This document shows, piece after piece, positions 1 through 6,208 of a stretch of 9,442 bases of DNA. Under the pieces are notes generated by a model that was not told where the DNA came from, searched no databases, and worked only from the letters and a program-made list of their open reading frames with translations. Numbering within the stretch: position 1 is the first letter of the stretch; each line of letters opens with the position of its first letter. The stretch comes from Phycisphaeraceae bacterium (GTDB lineage: Bacteria; Planctomycetota; Phycisphaerae; Phycisphaerales; Phycisphaeraceae). Location: positions 1-9,442 of the forward strand of contig JAJDCT010000177.1 in the NCBI GenBank assembly GCA_029260695.1. The letters run 5' to 3'. Position numbers and translations under genes: made by a program.

Positions 1-42
1 CCGCGGACCTGGAAAGTGGTTTACTGGGCGCTCGCCGCTTAG
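1..42 (+). CDS. Possible 3' end of an upstream gene (partial)
   Basis: Frame 1 reads thirteen GC3-rich codons ending in WALAA and a TAG at 40-42, just before the first methyltransferase gene. The AA ending matches the C-termini of the next five glycan genes, which is the main reason to list it. Frame 3 is also open and ends at 48-50 with an ATGA overlap, so the true frame of the upstream gene is not settled. No function can be given from so short a fragment. Confidence 0.3.
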   Translation, partial: PRTWKVVYWALAA

Positions 43-58
43 CAAGATGAGGACGATG

Positions 59-835
59 ATGAATCTGACGACAATCAAAAAGCAGTACTGGCGTGTGTTG
101 GCGGCGTGGAACCGCTGGCGTCATCCTGTCAGCACGTCCTATTCCCCGCATGACTGGATGGACGCGATTGCACGGAAGCTGCCGGATGGGTGCAGCGAGC
201 CTGTCTACGTCGATGGCGGCGCACACGACGGGCAGATGGCCAAGCGGTTTATCAAGCGGTTCCCCGGCCTGCAGGTCCACGCCTTCGAGCCCAACGCCGA
301 TCTGTTCCCCATGCTTGAAGCGAATCTTGCGGGGGTTCCCGGGGAGCGGCATCCCCTGGCATTATCCAGCAAGACGCAGACGCTGAAGATGTTTATCAAC
401 GACTCGCCGATGACCAGTTCGGTTTTGCCACGTAATGAAAACAGTGAGCGGTACTTCGATGCCGTGACCCGAATCAAGGAGGTCCGGGATCTGCGGGCGA
501 CGTCGCTGGACGACTGGTTCGAGGGCTCGGGGCTCAAGCAGGTGGACATCCTCAAGCTCGATCTTCAGGGTTATGAGCTGGAAGCGCTTCGCGGGGCAGA
601 CCGACTGCTTAGTCGCGGTGTCTCGTGCATCTATATCGAGATCAACTTTGTTCCCTTCTACGAAGGGTCGGCTACGTTTGGTGAGATCGATGTGTTCATG
701 CGTAGCCGCGGTTACAAGCTCTTCAACCTCTACAACACATGCACGCACTTGCCCGGCGGCGACATCGGATCGGGGGATGCGCTTTACGTCCCCGACCCCG
801 CTGCAAACATACAGGAGGTCAGAAAGGCCGCATGA
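59..835 (+). CDS. FkbM-family SAM-dependent methyltransferase
   Basis: This is a class I methyltransferase of the FkbM type, a family that usually O-methylates sugars or polyketides. Counting from the first ATG (47), the SAM-binding motif I is YVDGGAHDG at residues 54-62. The acidic end of beta 2 is HAFEP at 78-82, and the family signature VDILKLDLQGYE is at 166-177. Its length of about 260 residues is normal. The start at 59 is preferred because GAGGA (49-53) lies 5 nt upstream. An ATG at 47 is possible and would overlap an upstream frame by ATGA. The frame stays open to the window edge, but no start codon is seen there. Its stop overlaps the next glycosyltransferase by ATGA, so the two are almost surely co-transcribed. 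The substrate is probably a sugar in the glycan made by its neighbours (inference). The protein ends in RKAA. Confidence 0.88.
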   Translation: MNLTTIKKQYWRVLAAWNRWRHPVSTSYSPHDWMDAIARKLPDGCSEPVYVDGGAHDGQMAKRFIKRFPGLQVHAFEPNADLFPMLEANLAGVPGERHPLALSSKTQTLKMFINDSPMTSSVLPRNENSERYFDAVTRIKEVRDLRATSLDDWFEGSGLKQVDILKLDLQGYELEALRGADRLLSRGVSCIYIEINFVPFYEGSATFGEIDVFMRSRGYKLFNLYNTCTHLPGGDIGSGDALYVPDPAANIQEVRKAA

Positions 836-1716
836 GCATTCGTCAAGACAACCCGCCGCACCTACCGGTGACAGCCATCGTGATCTTCCGCAACGAGAAG
901 AAGCATCTGGGTCGGTGCCTGCGCGCGTTGCGGTGGTGTGATGAGGTGATCGCTGTGGACATGGAATCTTCCGACGGGTCGTTGGGGATCGCCCGTGAGT
1001 TGGCGGATCGGGTGCTGCATGTAAACACCTGTCCGATCGCCGAGCCGACACGGGTTGCCGCTGCGAAACTCGCACGTCATGACTGGGTGCTTTTGGTTGA
1101 TCCAGACGAGGTGATCCCGCCATCACTTGCAGCGAATATTCGCACCGCATTGGACGGGCATCCCGACGCCGGTGCGATCAGTCTGCCGATGTGGTTCTAT
1201 TTCAAGGGCAAGCGGCTTACAGGCACTGTCTGGGGCACGCTGACCTATAAGCAACGCCTGGTCCACCGTCAACGCTGCGATCTGTTGCCACTTTGCAACC
1301 GGATCAGTCAACTCAAGCCCGGCCAATGCGATGTCCGCATCCCGCATGCCGGGGGCAATCACATGCAGCACTACTGGTCCGACTCCTACATTGATCTGTT
1401 ACACAAGCACTTCGTGCGATACTCACACAAAGAGGCCGCCGCGATAGTTGCACAGGGCAAGCGGTTTGGTATTCAGGCCGGGTTTGTCACGCCTTGGGTT
1501 GAGCTTAAGAAGTCACTTAAGGACTTTGATGGGTGGAGGATCGGGTTAAGGGGCTGGCTGCTTAGCGGGATCTATTTCGGGTACACACTGGCTAGTAATT
1601 GGTTGACGCTTTACTACCAATCGCGAGGCGCATCGGTCGAGGGTTTGGTTGCTTACGAACTACCCAAACTGACTGAGGACTCGATCAGGCAGACGTCACG
1701 GAGGGTCGCGGCATGA
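832..1716 (+). CDS. Family 2 glycosyltransferase, WaaE/KdtX-like
   Basis: This 294-residue GT-A fold enzyme would transfer a sugar from a nucleotide-sugar donor onto a growing glycan at the cytoplasmic face. The N-terminus VTAIVIFRNE (13-22) followed by CDEVIAVDMESSDGS (36-50) is the nucleotide-binding half. The metal site is DPDE at 90-93, where WaaE-like enzymes usually have DADE. A C-terminal hydrophobic stretch near 250-278 (WRIGLRGWLLSGIYFGYTL) is typical of this subgroup and may touch the membrane. The start at 832 is chosen because it overlaps the preceding stop by ATGA and has AGGAGG at 813-818. That spacing is rather long (13 nt), and AAAGG at 823-827 is closer. The reading frame is open back to 739, but that would overlap the methyltransferase by about 97 nt. 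It overlaps the next gene by ATGA. The protein ends in RRVAA. Confidence 0.87.
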   Translation: MSIRQDNPPHLPVTAIVIFRNEKKHLGRCLRALRWCDEVIAVDMESSDGSLGIARELADRVLHVNTCPIAEPTRVAAAKLARHDWVLLVDPDEVIPPSLAANIRTALDGHPDAGAISLPMWFYFKGKRLTGTVWGTLTYKQRLVHRQRCDLLPLCNRISQLKPGQCDVRIPHAGGNHMQHYWSDSYIDLLHKHFVRYSHKEAAAIVAQGKRFGIQAGFVTPWVELKKSLKDFDGWRIGLRGWLLSGIYFGYTLASNWLTLYYQSRGASVEGLVAYELPKLTEDSIRQTSRRVAA

Positions 1717-2603
1717 ATAAAAAAGCACACCCATTGCCCCGCATCACCCTCATCACGCCCAGCTTCAACCAGGCCGACTACCTGGAAGAGACGATCAATA
1801 GCGTGCTGGATCAGCGCTATCCCAATCTTCAGTACGGCGTGATCGACGGTGGATCCACCGACGGCTCGGCTGAGATCATCGAACGCTACCGTGGCCGTCT
1901 GGACTTTGTCGTGATCGAAAAGGACAACGGCCAGACCGAGGCGATCAACAAGGGGCTCGCACTTGCTGACGGTGAGATCGTCGGCTGGCTCTGTTCAGAC
2001 GACACGTTGTTGCCGGGGGCTTTGGAAAAGATCGGCGGCCACTTCGCGATGAACCCTCAGGATGACTGGGTAGCCGGCGGGTGCCAAGTGATTGATCCTA
2101 GTGGTGATGTAACCGACTCTGTCTACCCATGCGGCGACTTTACGCTGCCGGGGGTGCTGCTGCGAGGTGAGGAGCGACCCTTCAACCTGCCCCAGCCCGG
2201 GGTGTTCTGGCGGCGATCGCTGCACGACCTGCTTGGCCTGCTGGACGAGTCGCTGCACTACTGCATGGATTTCGAGTTCTGGCTGAGGCTGATAGAGTCG
2301 GGTCGACGGCCGACACTGTTGGACACGGCTTTGGCGACGTACCGCCTGCACGAATCGAGCAAGAGCTGCGCCGCACCCATAGGTTTTACCCGTGAGCACA
2401 TACGGGTTGAAGGTGGCTACGCCCGGTCGCTTCCACTTGCACAGAGGCTTGAGGTCCAGCGTCGTCTTGGTTATATGCACCGCGCCTGCGTGATCCACGC
2501 GTCACAGGGCCGGCTGTGGCCGGCGGTCATGCGGCGTCCGTGGTGGCTGCTGTCGCAGCAGATACGTCACGCCATCCGGCACAGCGATCGCCGCGCGGCT
2601 TGA
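1713..2603 (+). CDS. Family 2 glycosyltransferase (WcaA-like)
   Basis: A 296-residue inverting GT2 enzyme, probably adding one sugar to a surface glycan. The N-terminal nucleotide-binding segment runs from ITLITPSFNQADYLE (11-25) to IDGGSTDGSAEII (44-56). The metal-binding DxD equivalent is SDD at 95-97. A MDFEFWLRL segment (185-193) carries the acidic residues expected of the acceptor or base region, and RLHESSKS (211-218) closes the catalytic domain. The tail contains RRPWWLL (274-280) and ends in RRAA. Both elements recur in the glycosyltransferase at 3766-4707, so the two are paralogues. The start is the ATGA overlap with the preceding gene. Donor and acceptor cannot be read from sequence. 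Confidence 0.9.
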   Translation: MNKKAHPLPRITLITPSFNQADYLEETINSVLDQRYPNLQYGVIDGGSTDGSAEIIERYRGRLDFVVIEKDNGQTEAINKGLALADGEIVGWLCSDDTLLPGALEKIGGHFAMNPQDDWVAGGCQVIDPSGDVTDSVYPCGDFTLPGVLLRGEERPFNLPQPGVFWRRSLHDLLGLLDESLHYCMDFEFWLRLIESGRRPTLLDTALATYRLHESSKSCAAPIGFTREHIRVEGGYARSLPLAQRLEVQRRLGYMHRACVIHASQGRLWPAVMRRPWWLLSQQIRHAIRHSDRRAA

Positions 2604-2609
2604 CCGCTG

Positions 2610-2619
2610 AAATCTCTCT
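2610..2619 (+). repeat. 10-mer shared by the 3' flanks of two paralogous glycosyltransferases (copy 1)
   Basis: The sequence aaatctctct lies 6 nt after the stop of the glycosyltransferase ending at 2603. It recurs at 4746-4755 after the stop of its paralogue. This copy overlaps the left arm of a small hairpin: ATCTCTCTC (2612-2620) against GATAGAGAT (2632-2640), 8 of 9 pairs with an 11-nt loop. It may be remnant homology from duplication or chance. Confidence 0.3.
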
Positions 2620-2650
2620 CCGATGACTCAAGATAGAGATCACTAATTAA

Positions 2651-2684
2651 GCTACGTCGCAAACGCAGATGCTTGCGGTTTAGC
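2651..2684 (+). terminator. Weak hairpin between convergent genes, possible terminator
   Basis: GCTA (2651-2654) pairs with TAGC (2681-2684) and CGCAA (2658-2662) with TTGCG (2673-2677). Two G-U pairs and one mismatch lie in between. On the plus-strand RNA this gives about 11 pairs with a 10-nt loop. No T-run follows directly; a T-rich stretch comes only at 2701-2710. It sits where the plus-strand operon and the minus-strand methyltransferase converge, so a termination role is plausible but weakly supported. Confidence 0.25.
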
Positions 2685-2716
2685 GAGGTCTGGGTAACGA
2701 TTGTATTTTCTGACTG

Positions 2717-3556
2717 CTACGCTGCCCGCCGAAGAGTCTTCGGCGAGTCGACAGCCTTCTTCACAGCCCAGAACGGGTAGCACGTTCGGCCAGGCGGTTT
2801 TTCGTATGACAGGTCGTGCGTGGGGGTCAAGGCCCGGAATACTTCCCAGTCGTCTACCCCGTGTAACTCACCGAGCACAACCCGGATTTGTGCGAGCATG
2901 CCTGGGTCCATCCCAGCGATGACCGACCACTCCGCGCCTTCGGTGTCAATCTTCATCACGTCGATCTGGTCAATCTGATTGTCTCGACAGAATTTCGCCA
3001 GCGTGGTCACCGGGAGCTTGACACAACCGCTGTCGTCGCACCCCACGTCGTGGAACGTGCCCCCGCCGAAGTTGGTTGGATCATCTGACCGGCGGTACTC
3101 GAAGAAGCCTTCGCTTTGGCCAAGGCCCGTGGGCACAACCGTGACCCGGTCACCAAACACCGCGACATTCTTCCGCAATAGCTGGACGTTCTGCGGCAGA
3201 GGCTCGAAGCAATAGACCCTGGCGTCAGGATAGCGAGCAGCGAAATAGACCGCCGAGGCACCGATGTTAGCCCCGACATCGAAGATGATCTTAGGCTCTG
3301 TTCTCCCCGGCAGACGGTACTCCGATCCGTCGCACAGGATCTGCTCGAAGATAGCGGCGTCGAGCGTGCCACCGCGGACGTGCAGCGTGTACACCTTGCT
3401 GTCGAACCGGGCACGGATCTGGCGGATGCCTGGCCGGGTCCAATAAAACTGCATCAATGTCGTCAGACCCGCAGACCACCTCGCGCGGTGCGCGAACTGG
3501 TGTGTACGGAACAGCCACCGATTCACGGCGGATCTTAAAGTGGTTTTTATCGGCAT
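2717..3556 (-). CDS. FkbM-family SAM-dependent methyltransferase
   Basis: A 279-residue methyltransferase of the FkbM family, probably O-methylating a sugar residue. Motif I is IIFDVGANIGAS (90-101), with YCFEP at 115-119. The family signature is IDVMKIDTEGAEW at 198-210, followed by VVLGELHG (226-233). About 85 residues precede motif I, the longer type of FkbM protein, so it is not a recent copy of the methyltransferase at the left end of the window. It is the only minus-strand gene in the glycan block and lies between two paralogous glycosyltransferases, which suggests insertion or inversion. The start at 3556 gives the full domain, but only a weak GGA lies upstream. It ends in LRRAA with codons different from those of the neighbouring RRAA endings. 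Confidence 0.88.
   Translation of the reverse strand: MPIKTTLRSAVNRWLFRTHQFAHRARWSAGLTTLMQFYWTRPGIRQIRARFDSKVYTLHVRGGTLDAAIFEQILCDGSEYRLPGRTEPKIIFDVGANIGASAVYFAARYPDARVYCFEPLPQNVQLLRKNVAVFGDRVTVVPTGLGQSEGFFEYRRSDDPTNFGGGTFHDVGCDDSGCVKLPVTTLAKFCRDNQIDQIDVMKIDTEGAEWSVIAGMDPGMLAQIRVVLGELHGVDDWEVFRALTPTHDLSYEKPPGRTCYPFWAVKKAVDSPKTLRRAA
2727..2745. repeat. Perfect 19-nt palindrome at the end of the methyltransferase gene
   Basis: CGCCGAAGA (2727-2735) and TCTTCGGCG (2737-2745) are exact inverted copies around a single G. The palindrome lies inside the last codons of the minus-strand FkbM gene, including the RR codons of its RRAA ending. In RNA a stem of about 7-8 bp with a small loop could form. 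No T-run follows on either strand, so it is not a standard intrinsic terminator. Confidence 0.4.
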
Positions 3557-3765
3557 TCGGTTCGTCCATGTGCAGACCGATTATGCCCGCACAGCCGTCA
3601 ATATCGTCACAAACTGACCTCGGCTTCAAAGCAAATGTGGGTTTACAGGGTATTTTGCCGGGGTGGTGTGAGAATATGCCGGTTGTAACGATTTTTACGG
3701 TTGTGAGGTTAAGTCCCCCTTCTTGTGTGTCGATCCCGGGGTTAGACCCTGTGTAAGGAACCGTT
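3557..3765. other. Divergent intergenic region, promoters expected
   Basis: These 209 nt separate the starts of the minus-strand methyltransferase and the plus-strand glycosyltransferase, so promoters for both should lie here. I see no convincing -35/-10 pair. A direct repeat CGGTTGT occurs at 3680-3686 and 3698-3704, 18 nt start to start, and could be a binding site. AAGGA (3755-3759) is a good Shine-Dalgarno sequence for the gene starting at 3766. Confidence 0.4.
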
Positions 3766-4707
3766 ATGCCAAACACGACCACACCCCGGATCACGATTAT
3801 CACCCCCAGCCTCAACCAGGCCGACTACCTGGAGCGAGCGATCTGCAGCGTGCTGGACCAAGGCTATGAGAACCTGGAATACATCGTGATTGACGGTGGG
3901 TCTACCGACAACAGCGCCGAGATCATCAGGCTTTACGAGGATGGCCTGGCGTATTGGCAGAGTGAAGTCGATAGCGGTCCCGCCGACGCCATCAACCAAG
4001 CTATCCAGCGTGCGACCGGCGACATCATCGCGGTCCTCAACGCTGACGACCTCTACCTCCCCGGCACCCTCGACCGGGTCGTCCACCAGATGTCCCGAGA
4101 CGATACGTCAGCATGGGCGGTGGGGCACTGCTTGCGGGTCGGTGAGCTTGACGAACAGCTCGGCCAACTCAACGCCTCGGGCCCCGATGATCTTGCTGGG
4201 TTTCTGATGCACGACTCAGGATATTTGCCGAGCTCGGCGACGTTCTATCGCCGTGGGGTTTTCGATTCCTACGGCCAGTTCGATCCGCAGATGCAGTTTG
4301 CCTGGAGTTACGAGCTGAACTGCCGACTCATCGCCCAGGGTCTGACACCGGGGATCATCCCCTCGGTGCTCTCGGCTCACCGCGAGCACTCACACAGCCA
4401 CAGCGCACGGAATACCCTATTAAGTGGGTTGGAATTCATCGACGCCGCCGCACGGTATGCCGACCGTTTGCCGTTTGACCAGCGGCATACCCTGTGGGCA
4501 AATATCGACGAGCGCCGCCGGATCTACGCACTGGCCCAGTCCGAGACACTCGCCAGCCGTTCGCGCGGCTATCTATGGCGGCAATTGCTGCGGCGTCCCT
4601 GGTGGCTGGCCAACGATCACTACCGCCAGACCCTGCTCCGTGGTGTCACGCACCCGACGAGCAAGATGGCTGGGCGTGTGGATGCCCCGTCTCGGCGGGC
4701 GGCTTGA
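3766..4707 (+). CDS. Family 2 glycosyltransferase (WcaA-like), paralogue of the one at 1713-2603
   Basis: A 313-residue GT2 enzyme for glycan assembly. It opens with ITIITPSLNQADYLERA (9-25), then VIDGGSTDNSAEIIRLY (41-57), and has the metal-binding NADD at 92-95. YELNCRLIAQG (182-192) corresponds to the acceptor-side segment, and SAHREHSHSHS (203-213) is unusually rich in histidine. It shares ITPS-NQADYLE, the DGGSTD block, the RRPWWL tail (276-281) and the RRAA end with the glycosyltransferase at 1713-2603. A 22-nt exact match at 1765-1786 and 3812-3833 supports a fairly recent duplication. The start at 3766 has AAGGA 6 nt upstream. Transcription probably ends at the strong hairpin 52 nt downstream. 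Confidence 0.9.
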   Translation: MPNTTTPRITIITPSLNQADYLERAICSVLDQGYENLEYIVIDGGSTDNSAEIIRLYEDGLAYWQSEVDSGPADAINQAIQRATGDIIAVLNADDLYLPGTLDRVVHQMSRDDTSAWAVGHCLRVGELDEQLGQLNASGPDDLAGFLMHDSGYLPSSATFYRRGVFDSYGQFDPQMQFAWSYELNCRLIAQGLTPGIIPSVLSAHREHSHSHSARNTLLSGLEFIDAAARYADRLPFDQRHTLWANIDERRRIYALAQSETLASRSRGYLWRQLLRRPWWLANDHYRQTLLRGVTHPTSKMAGRVDAPSRRAA

Positions 4708-4745
4708 TTTACAGCCTGCGATAGGCAGGCGGTCCGGGATACATT

Positions 4746-4755
4746 AAATCTCTCT
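4746..4755 (+). repeat. 10-mer shared by the 3' flanks of two paralogous glycosyltransferases (copy 2)
   Basis: The sequence aaatctctct is identical to 2610-2619. Here it lies just before the terminator stem. Ten bases could match by chance, but both copies sit directly 3' of paralogous genes. Confidence 0.3.
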
Positions 4756-4759
4756 ACGT

Positions 4760-4791
4760 GAAGAAGAGCCTCAGGGATGAGGCTCTTCTTC
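4760..4791 (+). terminator. Strong intrinsic (Rho-independent) terminator
   Basis: A perfect 14-bp stem (4760-4773 with 4778-4791) is capped by a GGGA loop, a GNRA tetraloop. It is followed by TTTGTT. Its place 52 nt after the last glycosyltransferase marks the end of the glycan cluster. Confidence 0.92.
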
Positions 4792-4834
4792 TTTGTTGCA
4801 CGGCCGAGAACCTGTGTTGTAGCTGGGCCGGTAG

Positions 4835-4859
4835 GGTGCATCCACTGCGATGGGGCACC
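4835..4859 (+). other. Bulged hairpin upstream of the unknown membrane protein
   Basis: GGTGCATC (4835-4842) pairs with GATG (4849-4852) and CACC (4856-4859), leaving a GGG bulge and the loop CACTGC. No T-run follows. It lies between the terminator and the next gene, and its role is unknown. Confidence 0.25.
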
Positions 4860-4923
4860 TATGGTCAACCCTCGGGAAAAAGTCCGAGCTAGACGCCGGG
4901 TGTAAATCGCTTATCGTATCGGC

Positions 4924-5529
4924 ATGAATCCTAAGCTGATCTCGGTGGCGCTGTTTCTGATACTGATCGTGGCGGTCGTGCCTCTGGTCATGCGCCTCCG
5001 TGCCGGCGCGGTCCCTGACCCGGTGACGCTCAAGGAACTGGATGCTGGGAGCGGTCGGAGCGTCAGGATCACTGTCGAGCCGAATTCTCAGAGAACCCTT
5101 TCCCTGCATTATCACGTTGATCACCCAGGCCAGCCCCCCGTCGAACACGCTTTCTTCGGGACACTGCCCCGGACCTCGCCGCCGCCCGATTTTGTGACTT
5201 ATACCGCAGACGACGGCGACCTCATCGGGATTGCCCAGGCCTCGGTTCCCAACCGCATCATCATCCTTCACGATTTCGCCTCAGGCGATAGTTGGCCATT
5301 GCGGATTGTCACCTACAAGGACACCGACCCCCGGCACCTCTATCCCTATTACGAGGGAGAGGAGCAGATCATGGCCCGAGGGGAAGCAATGTTTGCACGG
5401 TTAAGCGATGCACACCCCGACTCGTCCCTGGAGTTGTTACGCACGATGTCCAGCCGGCCGTTGACCATCCCCACAGGGCAGACGCAATCCCCGCCGCAAC
5501 CACACCCGGGCCCGGCCACAGATCCTTGA
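4924..5529 (+). CDS. Membrane-anchored protein of unknown function
   Basis: I do not recognise this 201-residue protein. A hydrophobic segment at about 5-23 (LISVALFLILIVAVVPLVM) followed by RLR looks like an uncleaved signal anchor, with the rest probably outside the membrane. Residues 33-135 look like a beta-rich domain (SVRITVEP, TLSLHYHVDHPG, RIIILHDF, LRIVTYKD). Residues 140-177 look helical, and the last 20 or so are a proline- and glutamine-rich tail, probably disordered. There is no Shine-Dalgarno sequence before the ATG. TATCGT at 4912-4917 resembles a -10 box 6 nt from the start, so the mRNA may be leaderless. The gene stands alone, after a terminator and convergent with the response regulator. 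GC3-rich codons and the TM segment support it as real. Confidence 0.75.
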   Translation: MNPKLISVALFLILIVAVVPLVMRLRAGAVPDPVTLKELDAGSGRSVRITVEPNSQRTLSLHYHVDHPGQPPVEHAFFGTLPRTSPPPDFVTYTADDGDLIGIAQASVPNRIIILHDFASGDSWPLRIVTYKDTDPRHLYPYYEGEEQIMARGEAMFARLSDAHPDSSLELLRTMSSRPLTIPTGQTQSPPQPHPGPATDP

Positions 5530-5578
5530 GCCTGTAGTTCTTTTTGATAATGCCTGATGGGCCACGATGATTCGAGTG

Positions 5579-6208
5579 TCAATCCGACCCTTCGATATCG
5601 TACTGAGATAGCCTGTAATACAGCGTCCGCACGCTGATACCTAACTCACGGGCGGCGGCCGTTCGGTTGTCGTCGTTGCGTTTGAGCGCATCGATGATGA
5701 GTTCTTTCTCTACTTTCTGGATGGTCCGTGCCCGGTCTTGGGTTGATCCCGGTTCGGTCGTCGTATTGTTCGCCAAGGGTGCGATGGTGGCAGGGGGCTT
5801 GTCGTGTTCGTCCAGCCGGCGGCGCCACGCACGGTCCAGGGCCTGTTCCAAGTCGCCAAGTGTGCAGGGCTTGGCGAGGAAGTCCGCGACGTTGAGCCGG
5901 ATCGCTTGCTGCGCCGCGTCCAGGTCGCCGTAACCGGTCATGATGACGACCTGGGTGTCCGGCCATTGCTCCCGTAATCGTTCAAATACCGTCATCCCAC
6001 TGATCCCCGGGAGGTTCAGGTCCAGCACGGCGATGGCGGCGGGCTCCTCTTTCATACTCAGCAGCGCTTCTTCTCCACTGGCCGCGCCGATGGGTACGAA
6101 ACCCATGTCTGGCAGGGCGCGCAGCAGCATCGCCCGCAGCCTGGGTTCGTCTTCGACGATTAGTACACGCCGGTTAGGCGTTGGATGTGTTGACGTCGGA
6201 TCGGTCAT
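5579..6208 (-). CDS. Response regulator: receiver plus Fis-type helix-turn-helix
   Basis: This 209-residue transcription factor is the likely partner of the kinase gene it overlaps. The receiver covers about 14-130: acidic pocket E19/D20, phospho-acceptor D63 in VLDLNLPG, T91 in IMTG and K113 in LAKP. After a linker of about 35 residues comes a Fis-type helix-turn-helix at 166-204 (AAARELGISVRTLYYRLSQY). The architecture is that of NtrC without its AAA+ domain, as in the RegA/PrrA/ActR group, so it should act on ordinary promoters rather than through sigma-54. The ATG at 6208 overlaps the kinase gene by 35 nt. No later start precedes the receiver, and AAGGA lies only 2 nt upstream. Translational coupling with the kinase is likely. 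The target site is unknown; the dyads at 7851-7879 are candidates. Confidence 0.93.
   Translation of the reverse strand: MTDPTSTHPTPNRRVLIVEDEPRLRAMLLRALPDMGFVPIGAASGEEALLSMKEEPAAIAVLDLNLPGISGMTVFERLREQWPDTQVVIMTGYGDLDAAQQAIRLNVADFLAKPCTLGDLEQALDRAWRRRLDEHDKPPATIAPLANNTTTEPGSTQDRARTIQKVEKELIIDALKRNDDNRTAAARELGISVRTLYYRLSQYDIEGSD

Noticed and set aside
739..831. N-terminal extension of the WaaE-like glycosyltransferase back to 739
   Set aside because: It would overlap the methyltransferase by about 97 nt and adds an arginine/histidine-rich stretch with no family match. The ATGA overlap start at 832 fits the operon style.
362..1150. Long minus-strand open frame across the first two genes
   Set aside because: Its product is rich in Arg, Pro and His with no domain, and it lies antisense to two clear enzyme genes, so it is a high-GC shadow frame.
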